A stretch of 64,000 nt of DNA, taken from Fomes fomentarius (taxonomy: Eukaryota; Basidiomycota; Agaricomycetes; Polyporales; Polyporaceae). Below the pieces are notes generated by a model, which saw nothing but the letters and a program-made list of their open reading frames with translations, did no database searches and was not told the DNA's origin. The position numbers and the translations under genes were made by a program. Below, one piece after another: positions 1-11,816 of this stretch; position 1 is the first letter of the stretch; each line of letters opens with the position of its first letter. The stretch lies in assembly GCA_022606135.1 (NCBI GenBank), contig JABYQN010000001.1, positions 2,666,001 through 2,730,000 of the forward strand. Reading direction: 5' to 3'.

Positions 1-112
1 GTGGGAATCCGACGCGTCGCGAGTCGCGCTTTGGATTAGAGACGCGCTTTGGCTCCTCTCCCCCACATTGATATTCTTCCCCGCGATACCCTCCACCTCG
101 CATTTGCTTACC

Positions 113-1521
113 ATGCCACCCAGGAAGAGGAAGGCTACGGACGGCCTGTGCGTGACTCTTCTCCCTACCGTGTATGCCGCACTCAGCTATAATCGCGGTC
201 CGCAGATATGGCCTTCCAGGGGCAGGTCCCTCGAACCCAATTCATCTTGACTCGCCTCCCAAGCCGAAGCGACAGCGCAAGGCAAAGGACCTAGACGCTC
301 CCGCTCCCGAGAAGCGCGGTGCCGTGTTCAAGAAAAAGTGCCCACAGAATATCCTTGACCGCGTCGAGCGTGTCATGTCTCAGCGGTGGGTATGACGCAT
401 TCATTCCGCGTCGCATCAGCGCTGATTATGGCTCAGTTTCTTCATGATTGAACGGAGAAGAGACGGAGACGCACTTCGCGAAGAGTTCAGCGTCCTGGGT
501 TCCACCGGTAATGTGAGTGGATGCAGGGCCACTTGCCACAGTGTGGCGACGAGTGCTAGTAGCTCATTATGGTTCGCAGGTGTATACGGTCGTTATTGAC
601 AAGAAGCCCTCGTGCAATTGTAAGCGGTAACTCCATGGACGTGTACACTTGCTCACGATAAGCAGGTCCTGATGCTTTGAAGGGGAACCATTGCAAGCAC
701 ATTGTGAGTATCGGTTCGTTTGGTGTAGAAGCTCGTTCACTGACTATCGTCCTAGCTATTCATCTTCTTGAAGGGTACGTTGCTGAGTACCACTCTAGTA
801 CGCCTCTGAATTTGAGTCTCTTGGGGACTAGTCCTGCAAGTTACTCAGGCGTCAGGTCATTGGTACCAAAGGTCTGTTGTTTCGATACTCAAAAGAATTT
901 CTGCCTTGCTCACAATGTGCAAGGGCACTTCTCACCTCGGAGCTGCAGGATGTCTTCGCGCACGCACCCCGTGCTCCTGCTGCAGTTGCTCACGAGCGTA
1001 TCCTGAACGCCTATGCCCAAGCAACCGGCAAAAAGGTCGCTAGCTCGCAGGGCGGCTCCAAGAAGCGGCTCCCTACAGAGGAAGACGATTGTCCAATCTG
1101 TTACGAGAATTTGCAAAAGGAGATTGAGAAGACGTTGGCATTCTGCGAGGAATGCGGGAACGGACTGCACAAGCAGTGTTTCCAACAATGTGATTTCAAG
1201 ATGGCATCCCTCATTTGAATTTGGCTGATTGTATTGCTGCAGGGGCCAACACTGCTCGATCTACAGGTAAAGACGTTACGTGCGTCTTCTGCCGCGCCAA
1301 GTGGATCGTCCCTGGAGTGAGCAATGCTGGAGGATCTCGCTCTGCTGAAGGCTACTTGAATCTCGCCTCTGTTGCTGGCGTCGATGCTGTACGGGATACT
1401 AGTTCATGTAGGTTGGGCAAATTCTCGTGCAGGGTGTGAGCGCTGACATGATCTTGCAGACTACCATGGACCAAGCAGGGGCCAACGCTACTATGGCTAC
1501 AGCAACTACGATTATCACTGA
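113..1521 (+). CDS. SWIM and RING zinc-finger protein (putative E3 ubiquitin ligase)
   Basis: Spliced gene that begins MPPRKRKATDG at 113 and stops at 1519-1521. After a Lys/Arg-rich N-terminus comes a SWIM finger, readable across several short introns around 590-700 as SCNCPDALKGNHCKHI (CxC...CxH). A RING-type cross-brace follows at about 1090-1300: CPIC, CEECGN, HKQC and, after an intron, CVFC. SWIM plus RING in one chain is the layout of MEX/ZSWIM2-type ubiquitin ligases, so the inferred role is E3 ligase; no substrate can be inferred. At least six GT-AG introns are needed, including one at about 147-204 and one at about 872-925. The C-terminus is rich in Tyr and Gly. Domain identity is well supported; exact intron borders are my reading. 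Confidence 0.8.
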
Positions 1522-1891
1522 TATGTTCCTATGCGGCGTCCTTGTATATTTGAATAGGGACTACTACTAGTATCCTCGTAATGCCTTACTGTACAATCGG
1601 TTCCTTGCCCTACGTTCCACTTTAACAGCATTAAGTACAGTACCTATTTCGAGTAGTCGCTCGAGAACTCCAGCATAGTATAATCATATGCATCCTGTTA
1701 GTCCAACGTAGCTGCTGAAACGTTGACCGCGCAGGCCGGTGAGAGCAGACCCCTATTGTCGACTCGTGTGCATGACTAGTCACCTCCGGGTATTGACCAG
1801 CTGACACCGGTCCCATGGAAATGAATATAGGAGCCGGTGACCCCACATTATACCCCGCACCCCATCTCATATCCCCTTCTATTCTGCTGCG
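1522..1891. promoter_or_regulatory. Intergenic region with TACCCCGCA word before the aldolase-type gene
   Basis: Short gap between two + strand genes. It holds the 9-mer TACCCCGCA at 1851-1859, about 30 bases before the next ATG. The core CCCCGC is the reverse complement of GCGGGG, which fits the CreA/Mig1 carbon-catabolite repressor consensus SYGGRG. The same 9-mer occurs upstream of both CoA-transferase genes at 29.2 and 32.3 kb. Repressor binding is inference. Confidence 0.35.
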
Positions 1892-3121
1892 ATGTCCTCT
1901 GCCTCAGCGAACGGTCAGCACAAGCCCGCGGAGGAGCAGGTTACAGTAGCCGTGGGCACCGTTCCGACGCAACCCAAGTTCACGTCGAAGGAGCAGGAGC
2001 GCGAGTATCTGAAGTTTCGCCTCGCGCAGGCTTTCAGGCTCTTCGGTCAGATGCTCCGTCTATACTCGACTTTTCAGATAGTTTACTCCCATCTTGTCCC
2101 TGCTCGACACAGGCAAGCTCGGCTACGATGAGGGCGTAGCAGGCCATATCACTGTCCGGGTAAGCGATGAAGCCATTGCCGGAAACTCGTACCGAACGCT
2201 CATCATCGCAATTACAAACACTCAGGACCCCATTCGTCCCGACTGTTTCTGGGTCAACCCTTTCGTATGTGATTCGACTTTCTGACAGTGTATAGTACAG
2301 TCGGACGCTCACCTTTTTGGATGCGTTGCAGGGGAAGCACTTCTCGTTGATCCAGCCGCGCGACCTCATCCTTGTCGACCATCATGGCAATGTGCAGCCC
2401 GAAGAGTCGGGACCAAACAGGCTGCTCAACAAGGCCGCCTTCATGATCCACTCTGCTATCCATGCCGCTCGTCCGGATGCCCATTGCGCTGCCCATTCGC
2501 ACAGCGTGTACGGCCGCGCGTTCTCGACGTTGGGCAAGGAGATAGACATGATCACCCAGGACAGCTGCGCTTTCTATCAGGTCTGCAGCCGAGTTCGCAT
2601 AATGACGGTACCAGAAATCATCTTGACCTTTGTCCGTAGGATCATGGCGTTTACAGGCAGTATGGCGGCGTCGTGCTGGACGAGGACGAGGGTGCGCACA
2701 TCGTGAAGGCACTTGGCAATAAGAAGGTTTGTCCCCACGCATTCAGTAATCAGTCGTCTTACACTCTCGATTGACCTCATTGGTTCATAGGCGGTGATCC
2801 TCCAGGTGTGTCATGCAAGCTATAATTGAACACTCCATACTAACGGGCCTGTAGAACCATGGTCTCCTCGTCGCCACCAACTCCATCGAGGCCACGCTTC
2901 ACTTCTTTATCGCACTGGAGAAGTCTTGCCAGGTCCAGCTCCTGGCCGATGCTGCCGCAGCTGGGACGGGTGGAAAGACTATCAAGATCGCACACGAAGA
3001 GGCTGCATTCACACATGGCGTGGTCGGTACCATGGTTGCCGGGTGGTTCAGTGGCCAGCCTCACTTCCAGCTCTTGGAGGCCCAGGAAGGTGTCTCCTTT
3101 GACTTTGGGACCAAGCAGTGA
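1892..3121 (+). CDS. Class II aldolase/adducin domain protein
   Basis: Spliced gene starting MSSASANGQHKP and ending in GTKQ. The core matches the class II aldolase/adducin N-terminal fold: a GHITVR segment followed after an intron by DPIRPDCFWVNPFG, then SLIQPRDLILVD, the paired-His metal motif AHSHSVYG, and ILQNHGLL near the C-terminus. The family includes metal-dependent fuculose-phosphate-type aldolases and non-catalytic adducins. The retained HxH and NHG histidines suggest a metal site, but the substrate cannot be told. About six short introns are needed (near 2042-2112, 2160-2223, 2265-2332, 2581-2640, 2728-2791 and 2806-2854). The length, a little under 300 residues, is normal for the fungal stand-alone members. 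Confidence 0.82.
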
Positions 3122-3901
3122 GGGATCCGATGATCTCTGTTTGTGTAGGATATGTATCACAATCAGAAGTTTTTCATGTCTTTGTGTGAGTGAATCCTCT
3201 TCCGAAATTTGGGCACGACTCCTAATCTTTCTGCTTCAAAGACGGGGCGAAATCGCGAATCTATCTGTAGGATTATGTATGTGCTTGATCTCTGCAACCA
3301 TGTGTTTGGTAGCGCTCTTCGTGTAAGGAGAATAGTCTTGTATGCAAATCCAATCTATTGGCTCTCTCCGTCGGCTCTGCATCGACTTGCGCTATGGTTG
3401 ACAGCGGGCCTCCATCCTCGATTCTCTTCTCTTCGTCCACAACGCACATCCCAGTAGAGAACATTGGAGATAGCAGAATCAAGTTGCCGCGCCCTTCCGA
3501 AGGGCCTCGCTCCATCTGTCCGATGACAGTGTGAGATAAAGGGGGCGAAGGTACGTACACCTCCACTCACGTGTCGCAATCTGCGCCGCTCACCGACTCT
3601 TTCAGCATGCGCTCCGACATCTACGGTCCGCTTCAATTCATGTTTTTGCAATGACGATCAACCTCAAAGCGTTCCCGGAATTGCTGACACCAATCGCTCG
3701 CCGAGTTCACGAACGTGCGCACGTTTATGCGTTCCCAACGTTCAGCACGAAAGCTTCCGTCGAACCACCACCTGACGACCTCTACGGAGCATCCCTCAAC
3801 GTCCTATCTTCTACGTCTCCCACGTTTTACATGTCGAGGCTATTTAACCTGCTCTCTGACGGGCGTCCTGCGAGGCGTCGTCTTGCGGCGTCATAGGTAT
3901 C
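3122..3901. other. Intergenic region, no gene recognised
   Basis: Non-coding gap of about 780 bases between two + strand genes. Open frames here (for example 3651-3896) have no recognisable domain and would overlap the likely promoter of the following phosphatase gene. I see no repeat or RNA gene. Confidence 0.5.
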
Positions 3902-6900
3902 ATGCTATCCCTGCTGCTTGCGAGCGTTGCACTCAGCGCCGTCACCGATGCCACTCACTTGTTCGACCGCAATCTGGTGTATCATTCTCCCTTCGTGAAC
4001 GCGCCGCACGTGAGTGTCTTCTTCCCGATCGTCGTGTGTAATCCATTCACTCTGCTTGGCTGCAGCTGTCACACGACACAAATTCCTTGAAAGCGCGCCA
4101 TGTCGACTTCGTGAAGAGGCAGCAGCAACTCGACGACACCCAGAGTTCGGATGGTTTTACTGACGAGCATTATCCGACCTTCTATGGCGGAGATTTCAGC
4201 AACGTGAGTGCACCTTTACTATAGCATTCCTGCCGCCCACACGCATAAGACAGAGTCCGTGGATCTACAAAGGAGGCATCAACTTCACCCACTCAGGTCT
4301 GTGATCATCGTCGAATGGTCCTCTCTACAACCCAACTGAAGTACTGGGTGTATTACAGTTGCTAGCGTACGCGAAATCAGAGCAGCCATGGTCTCCTTTC
4401 ACTGATTCAATCACAGGGAGATCCTTGGGACAATTCCGTGCTATTGTGGACCCGCGCCGTGCCGATTGGATCCAGTCTTCCCGACCAAAGCATCCCGGTT
4501 TGCGTTACTTTCAAGATCTTCGACAACGCAAAGTTGTTCGGACGTCCCCTCGACTCCGGCGCGGCTTTCACCAGCTATGATGTCGACTTTACACTCAAAG
4601 TCGAGGCGAAGAACTTGAAGCCGGACTCCCACTATTGGTTCCAGTTCGCCGACTGTACCAATCCGAAGACTGTCAGCCCTGTTGGTACGACGAGAACTAT
4701 CTCCAGCCCGAACAGTGAGGGTCAAAGCGCTCCTGCTATGGTAGACACTGTTAACGCAGGCTGTAGCTCCTGCCCACTTCGTCAACGGAGGTAGGCCGCT
4801 TACCCTTGCAGTGTTCAGCTGCTCGCGTTACCAAGACGGTGGGAACTTTTCTATATTTAAGTCTCGGCTTCGGTGGTAGCTCAACTAGCACCGCGCAGGT
4901 TACTTCAATGCCTACGGTGTTGCAGCACACAACACTTCTGCAGACATCTTCGTGCATCTCGGTGACTACGTATGCTTTCATCTGTGACTCGATGCGAACA
5001 TCGCTGAAGTATATAATCGTCACTAGATCTACGAGTCGCTCGGCAACGGGTGAGCAGAGACTTTACGTACTTGAGTTGATAGGTGTTCACCTTGCGCAGT
5101 GCAAAAATCGGACGTAAGACTCTGGGAAGGGAGCTTGCAACCATCGCGGATTATCGTGAACGTCTAGGCCAGTACAGAACCGATGTCAGCTTGATCGCTG
5201 CACATCAAAAGGCTCCATGGATCACTGTTTGGTATGTTCCTCCATAGCGTCCTGTGAAGGACAGTTCACTGACAAAGATCGCACAGGGTCAGTCAAGCAG
5301 GGATTACGATGCATCGTTTCTCTTGGCTGATATATATTTCACAGGACGACCATGAAGTCGCAGATCAGGCCTGGAAGGCAGGTACCGCCGACAGCAACGA
5401 CACCGCCGTAGGTTGCAAGTTCTCCCCTTCTGGCGCATGCTTCACCGATAGGAAACTGGCGGCCGTAAGGGCATACCATGAATGGATGCCCATCCGCCAA
5501 GTGGACCCGGACGACAAGCTCCGTGTCTGGCGCAACTTTCAGATTGGCAAGCTGGTGGTGCGTACTAGATTAGGGTGGTCCGTACGTCGTGTCTGACGTT
5601 CCAAACGCGCAGGACCTCACTATGCTCGATACGCGTGCGTGAACAGAGAACCCACTCAATAACGATGTAGCTTACTCCCAGGCCGGTAGGTCAATATGAT
5701 CGAGACATCACCGATGTACGTGACAGCTCTCCTTGTGTGTATGTCCGCAGTTCATATTCAATGTGCTTAGCTATACTACAACACCGGTGAGTTCGGTAAC
5801 CATTATGGATGCGGTTATCGCTCAGCGTAGCACGCTTCTGTCTCTCCAGAATGTGAGTTCATAGAGTCTTTGTAGTGCCTGCATGCCCTTATACCCACTC
5901 GCTCGCAGTCATTGACTCGATCGCTGATGTTGAGAATCGCTCTCTGATGGGCCCCGCCCAAGAAGCTTGTGCGTCATCGGCAGCTCAGTATCTCGTCGAC
6001 CACTACTGAGTCTTACCAGGGTTCCGCGACACCCTATCCGCATCGAAGGCACGGGGTGCGGTCTGGAGGGTTGTCGGGTATGTCAACTCGTTGTTACTCT
6101 CCCCTCTCCCCCACTTACCGCGTTAACACTCGCACTTGCAGCCAGCAAATAGTGTTCACACAACTGTTCGAGTTTGGGGCATGTGAGTTCACACTACCTC
6201 TGGACAGCTCTGTTTGTATCGTTAACGTCTTCGCCATGTCGCAGTCGACGTTGTACGTATCCCATAATTCCGTCTCCGTCACAGTACCCAATTGCGCCGT
6301 AGGACGCATGGGATGGTTACCGCGCGAATCGCAACCGCATCCTCGACCATCTGTACAGCAACAAGATCAGCAACACGCTGATACTCTCTGGCGACTCGCA
6401 CGCCAACTGGGTTAGCGACCTGGCTCGTAAGTTTGACATGTCCATAGTACTCGTTCACGTATCGCCGCTGACCCGTATCCACTACGAAGACCCGAACGAC
6501 ACGACTACGTACGTCCATCCGTTCTCGTCCCTTTGTGTTCAGCGCTCGACCGCCCTCGTAGGTACGATCCGGTGACCGGTAACGGTGCGATAGGAGTAGA
6601 GTTCGCCGGAACGGCGGTGACGTCCACCTCGCCCTTTGGCGCAGGCGTCGGCCCCCAGGACGCAGACAGGCAGTCGCAAACCATCGTCGGCGGGAATGCG
6701 GACTTGCAATGGAGTGAGGGCTCGTACCGCGGCTTCTTCACGCTCACGCTCGACCCGCACCAGGCGGTCGCGACGTACTATGCCATGCGGAACATCAGTG
6801 AGGCGACTTTCGGTCTGCACGCATGTAGGCGTTCACTGACAGTGAATGCTCTCAATTCTTTAGGCAGCGCGAACCTCGATAGTTTTGCGAGTGCGACGTT

Positions 6901-7000
6901 CGTCGTGAAGGCTGGCGCGAACAAGCTGTCTCGTCCCGTCGCTGGAGGCTCTGTCCGTGCAGGCGTGCTGAAGGCTCAGGCAACGAAGACTAGTCCGTAA
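3902..7000 (+). CDS. Secreted PhoD-like metallophosphatase (alkaline phosphatase D family)
   Basis: Intron-rich gene. The start at 3902 gives a hydrophobic leader (MLSLLLASVALSAV), so secretion or cell-wall location is likely. Downstream are a beta-sandwich domain, then the metallophosphatase core: FSCSRYQDG with FVHLGDYIYESLG, DDHEVADQAWKAG (Asp/His metal ligands), RVWRNFQIGKLVD, and LILSGDSHANWVSDL near 6380-6420. These are the PhoD hallmark motifs. The last large exon (about 6560-6820) encodes DPVTGNGAIGVEFAGTAVTS, then the region before the stop at 6998-7000. The gene hydrolyses phosphomonoesters or diesters, probably with Fe/Ca as in PhoD; the substrate is unknown. More than ten introns are implied and I have not fixed every border. 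It converges on HSP70. Confidence 0.78.
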
Positions 7001-7414
7001 CCCATCGAATTGAAGCAGAAGTCCATGTGACATGCTCGTTTCATGGAACCATCGTACCTGCAGAATTGTATCGTCGGTCAGTTGATGCATTACATATCGG
7101 TTCGCATGTTCTACAGGTGGCCAAGTACTAGCCACATCTGCTGAAGTTCCAAGCATGTTCGCAATCTTCTGAAATCTGAATGCCCAAGCAAATTGGGCAT
7201 GTGTCAGACTTGAAAGTACCTTTGCCGGAACTCATCTTGAGAATCTAAAACTCCTCAGGCGCGACAAGATGTTGAGATACAAAAAAGAAAGCGTGCAGAG
7301 ATTCTAAAAGATGCGACTAATGTACATGCCGATTACTTTTGCTTCGTAGTCCGCAAAACATGTCGTGATCGTGATGACAGCCTACAACTCGAACATCCAA
7401 AAGCGCGAGGCCGC
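7001..7414. other. Convergent 3' intergenic region
   Basis: 414 bases between the stop codons of the PhoD-like gene and HSP70. It presumably holds both 3' UTRs. A short inverted repeat, GCCCAAGCAAATTGGGC, lies at about 7182-7198. No gene is seen. Confidence 0.4.
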
Positions 7415-9534
7415 TTAGTCGACCTCCTCGACTGAAGGTCCGTCCTCGCCACCTGCGGGCGCACCACCGGGGAAGCCGCCAGGAGCGCCGCCGGCACCGG
7501 GGAAACCACCAGGCGCACCACCCGCAGACGCGTAGAGCTTCTGCATGATCGGATTCGCGACCGACTCGAGCTCCTTCTGGTGCTCCTCGTACTCCTCCTT
7601 CGACGCCTCCTGTGACGAGTCGAGCCATGAGATCGCAGAGTTGACCGCGTCCTCGAGCTTCTTCTTGTCGGCGGGTTCGAACTTGTCGGCGAGCTTCTCA
7701 TCGCTCAACGAGTTGCGAAGGTTGTACGCGTACGACTCGAGGCCGTTCTTCGCGGTGATGCGGGAAGCGGCAGCCTCATCCTCGGCCTTGTACTTCTCCG
7801 CCTCCTGCACCATCCGCTCGATCTCCTCCTTCGACAGACGACCTTTGTCGTTCGTGATGGTGATACGGTTGGACTTGCCTGTCGTCTTGTCGGCGGCGGA
7901 GACGTTGAGGATACCGTTGGCGTCCATGTCGAAGGTGACCTCAATTTGCGGGATACCCCGAGGTGCGGGCGGGATACCCGAGAGCTCGAACTTGCCGAGC
8001 AGGTTGTTGTCCTTCGTCCGTGCACGCTCACCCTCGAAGACCTGGATGAGCACACCTGGCTGGTTGTCGGAGTAGGTCGAGAAGATCTCGGCCTTCTTCG
8101 TCGGGACAGTCGTGTTACGCTTGATGAGGGGCGTCATGACGCCACCAGCAGTCTCGATACCGAGCGAGAGAGGAGCGACATCGAGCAGGAGCAAGTCCTG
8201 GGTCTTCTCCGACGTGTCACCGGTGAGGATGGCAGCCTGGACGGCGGCACCGTATGCGACCGCCTCGTCGGGGTTGATCGACTTGTTAGGCTCCTTGCCG
8301 TTGAAGAAGTCGGAGACGAGCTTGACAATACGGGGGATACGGGTTGAGCCACCAACGAGGACGATCTCGTGGACCTGGGACTTGTCGATCTTCGAATCGC
8401 GGAGGACTTTCTCAACAGGCTCAAGCGTGCTACGGAAGAGGTCTTGACAGAGCTCCTCGAAACGCGCACGAGTCAGGGAGGTGTAGAAGTCAATACCCTC
8501 GAAGAGAGAGTCGATCTCGATAGTGGTTTGAGCCGCGGACGAGAGCGTACGCTTGGCACGCTCGCAAGCCGTACGGAGACGACGGAGGGCACGAGGGTTG
8601 CCCGAGAGGTCTATACAGGAAAGAATCAGCATCATGTCATATTCACATAACCACTTGATGATCACTTACCCTTCTTGTGCTTCCTCTTGAACTCCTGGGT
8701 GAAGTGGGTGACGAGTCGGTTGTCGAAGTCCTCACCACCCAAGTGGGTATCACCGGCAGTAGCCTTGACCTCGAAGATACCCTCTTCGATGGTCAAGAGG
8801 GAGACATCGAAGGTTCCTCCACCGAGATCGAAGATGAGGACGTTGCGCTCACCGGTGGTCTTCTTGTCAAGACCGTACGCGATGGCAGCCGCGGTGGGCT
8901 CGTTGATGATACGGAGGACGTTGAGACCAGAAATGGTACCCGCGTCCTTGGTGGCCTGACGTTGTGAGTCGTTGAAGTAGGCAGGGACCGTGATGACAGC
9001 GCTGGTCACGGTACCACCTAGGTAGGACTCAGCGACCTCCTTCATCTTCGTGAGGACCATGGAGGAGATCTCTTCAGGGGACTAGACAAATGCAACGTCA
9101 GTACGACGTTCAACGTGTCACATGGATGAGATGATACTTACGAACTCCTTGTCCTCGCCACGGTACTGAACGCGGATGTAGGGCTTTGTGCCCTTGTCGA
9201 AGACGGTGAAGGGGAAGTGCTTGATATCCGACTGAACCTCAGCGTCGGAGAACTTGCGACCAATGAGACGCTTTGCATCGAAGACAGTGTTGTGGGGGTT
9301 CATCGCGACTTGATTCTTCGCGGCATCACCAATCAACCGCTCGGAGTCGGTGAAGGCGACATATGAAGGTGTTGTGCGGTTACCCTGGTCGTTGGCAATG
9401 ATCTCAACACGATCATTCTGCCAGACACCAACGCAACTGAACACAAGTCAATAACGATGTTGGGAAAACAAAGTCTGAAAAAAAAAAACTCACGAGTAGG
9501 TGGTACCCAAATCGATACCGATCGCCTTGGTCAT
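7415..9534 (-). CDS. SSA1: Cytosolic HSP70 chaperone (SSA type)
   Basis: Four exons on the minus strand: 9494-9534, 9142-9436, 8670-9081 and 7415-8610, all with GT-AG borders, giving 647 residues, the usual length. Every HSP70 signature is present: [14 protein letters not shown] (split by intron 1), [27 protein letters not shown], a glycine-rich GGFPGA tail and a terminal EEVD. EEVD binds TPR co-chaperones and marks the cytosolic/nuclear class. The protein is an ATP-driven chaperone for nascent, stress-damaged and mitochondria-bound proteins. The promoter has a TATA box and a heat-shock element (see 9626-9704). TOM40, the pore that receives HSP70-escorted precursors, is the divergent neighbour. 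Confidence 0.97.
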
Positions 9535-9625
9535 TTTGTGCGAATGCGGGAGATGAGAAAATTAGGAAGAGGAGAGATAGAGCGTACAAGAAATCGTTGA
9601 GGGGGACATGCTGGGGGGCTATTGC

Positions 9626-9704
9626 TTATATACAGAGCGGACGAGAGAGATTCGACCAAGTTCGGGGACGTTCTCTCTTCTTTCTTGCCCTTTCTAGAGC
9701 ATTC
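9626..9704 (-). promoter_or_regulatory. HSP70 promoter: TATA box and heat-shock element
   Basis: Read on the minus strand, GTATATAA lies at 9626-9633, about 92 bases upstream of the HSP70 ATG. About 60 bases further up, at 9692-9704, are three units at exact 5-base spacing (TTC, GAG, TTC on the plus strand). This is a three-unit heat-shock element with one imperfect unit. Position and spacing fit HSF1 control of HSP70. Confidence 0.65.
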
Positions 9705-10497
9705 CAATACGTCACGCAACCGAAAAAGTCACGTGTGTGACGCCGGCGCCGCGAGGCAAGCGCCCAGGGTGTTGACGAGAACATACGCTCCTGAGACACG
9801 AACCTTCCAGCCAGTGCCACTTGCATTCCAAAGGCACTCCGATGCCCCTAACCATGCGCCATAGACGCATCTCTCATTCACATTGTCCACCATACACTCG
9901 TCCGTTTCCGACTGCCTCACTAGGATTCGCTCGCGTAGATCATCACCTTTTCTGGAATTTGTGTGTTTGAGAGCGTGTCCGTGTGGCCAACCTGTCTTGT
10001 TTTGGTGGTGCTGGACTGTCGTGTGGATCATGATCCTATGGCGATATCATATTAACCCGACCTCGAGGAGAGATGAACATAACAAGCCAGTCGGCGAGCA
10101 ATCGATGTAACAGGGTCCGGCGATCTTACTTCTCTGCGCGGCCAGCATGTTTTCAGCGTGTTCATGTTATCGCATGGCGTCCTGAGGAAAGTTCAAACCA
10201 CTGGTCGACTCTGAGTCTGGGAACGGTCGAACATCGGAAGTTCCACCGCTGCTACTACCGCTTCATGCCATTGACCTCTCGGGCACTTTCTCTCTGTCGC
10301 CTGCGTCCGAATGCTTGAACTTGTCCCAGATATATACTGTTGCAGACAGCTCTCACCTTGTACTTATGAGCGCTCCGGAGCGACCGTCGCGTCCGGGGAA
10401 GGGCGTGGGACTTGCCTTATGGAGTGCATACGCGGCCTGACACGCCGAATTTTTGGACGAGTACAGCAAGCGCGAGCAGTCGCCGTCTTCAGTCGTC
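9705..10497. promoter_or_regulatory. Shared upstream region of HSP70 and TOM40, with a possible uORF
   Basis: Divergent promoter region. A TATA-like ATATATAC lies near 10330 before TOM40. A 24-codon open frame starts ATG at 10366 and stops TGA at 10438-10440, in the same frame as the TOM40 start at 10498. It could be an upstream ORF if transcription begins before 10366. No other gene is seen. Confidence 0.35.
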
Positions 10498-11816
10498 ATG
10501 TCTTCCTCTGTCCCCGTCACGGTCGACTCCCCCTCCTCTCCCGCCCCCGGTCCCTCGTCGTCCTCGTCGCGGTGGCCATTTGGCTTCTACAACCGCTTTG
10601 CAGCATGGAGGAAAGCCCTTGACCTCCCCAACCCCGGGACGTCCGAAAACCTCACCAAGGAGGCAAAGAGTGAGTGAACACCACCTTCGTGGCAAGTGGC
10701 ATTCCTCATGCCACGTCCCAGACACGCTCTTGAACAACTACCTGTTCGATGGAGCGCGTGCCGACCTCTCGAAGAGCCTTTCGATGAACCCCATGTTCTC
10801 CGTCACACATTCATTCAACATGGGTTCACAAACAATTCCTCCTTCGTATGGTTTCGGCGCGATGTTTGTCAATGAGCAGGTGCGTTCATATCCAGTGACC
10901 GCCTATGAGTTGTCCGCTCATGGATTTTTCCCTAGCTCTTCATGCACGGTAATGTCGACCACGAAGGGAACCTGTCAGCGCGTCTCAACCAGGGCTGGAC
11001 ACCAAACAGCATCACAAAGTTTCAGTCGCAGGTACGTCCACCTTCCTTCATCTTTAAGATGCTCCCGGCGCCGCGTCGGGGGTCGCATATGAGTGCCATT
11101 CTAATTGCCACGTGCACAGCTGTCAAGCACACCAGGGCAGAGTGTCGTCCAGGTCGAACATGACTACCTTGGTCAGGACTACTCTCTCAACGTCAAAGCA
11201 GTGAACCCTTCACCAGTGGACCTTACGGGCATTTACATTGGTTCGTACCTCCAGTCCCTGACGAAAAATCTGGCTCTCGGCGTCGAGGGTATCCTCCAGC
11301 GCCCATCTCCCGACGCGGCCGAGGTGGCGACATCGTACCTCGCCAAGTACACCAGCTCAGACAAGAACTGGATTGCGACGGCTCAGGTGCAGGGCGCCGG
11401 CATCCTCCAGGCAACGTACTGGCAGAAGCTAAGCGAGAAGGTCGACGTGGCGGCGGACCTCCAGGTGGTCGCCGCCCCAGGGAGGAGAGATGCACTCGCG
11501 ACGCTGGCGGCGCGGTACGAGCTTCGCATGGCGTCGTTCCGCGCGCAGCTCGATTCGACGGGCAAAGTCTCTGCGTTCCTCGAGCAGAAGTTTGCCCCGA
11601 CGTTCTCGTTCGTGGTCTCTGGCGAGATTGATCACTTCAAGGTGCGTACTTGCCTGTTGGGATTCTTGCCTGTTTGGCTGACGGGCGGTATCATACTTGT
11701 AGAACGCGGCGAAGGTTGGCGTGGGTGTGATGATCGAGAGCAACAACTTCACTCCCGAGGAGATGGGTCTCGTTCCCCCTCCCGGACACCTCCCCACGCC
11801 TGTACCCCAGCCATGA
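10498..11816 (+). CDS. TOM40: Mitochondrial import receptor pore TOM40
   Basis: Five or so exons. The start at 10498 gives MSSSVPVTVDSPSSP with a Pro/Ser-rich N-terminus. The mature barrel reads on across introns: NPGTSENLTKEAK, then DTLLNNYLFDGARADLSK, FGAMFVNEQLFMHGNVD, QLSSTPGQSVVQVEHDYLG, GIYIGSYLQSLTKNLALGVE, and a C-terminal NNFTPEEMGLVPPPG with stop at 11814-11816. TOM40 is the beta-barrel channel of the outer-membrane TOM complex through which nearly all nuclear-encoded mitochondrial proteins pass. The last intron, about 11642-11701, breaks the frame, so a longer open frame running to 11950 is not the true end. The gene is divergent from HSP70. Confidence 0.94.

Noticed and set aside
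3651..3896. Open frame upstream of the PhoD-like gene
   Set aside because: No domain, and it would overlap the promoter of a gene whose start with signal peptide is convincing.
7545..8075. Long open frame on the plus strand over HSP70 (and 8112-8447, 7946-8347)
   Set aside because: Antisense shadows caused by the strong codon bias of HSP70; no domain in any of them.
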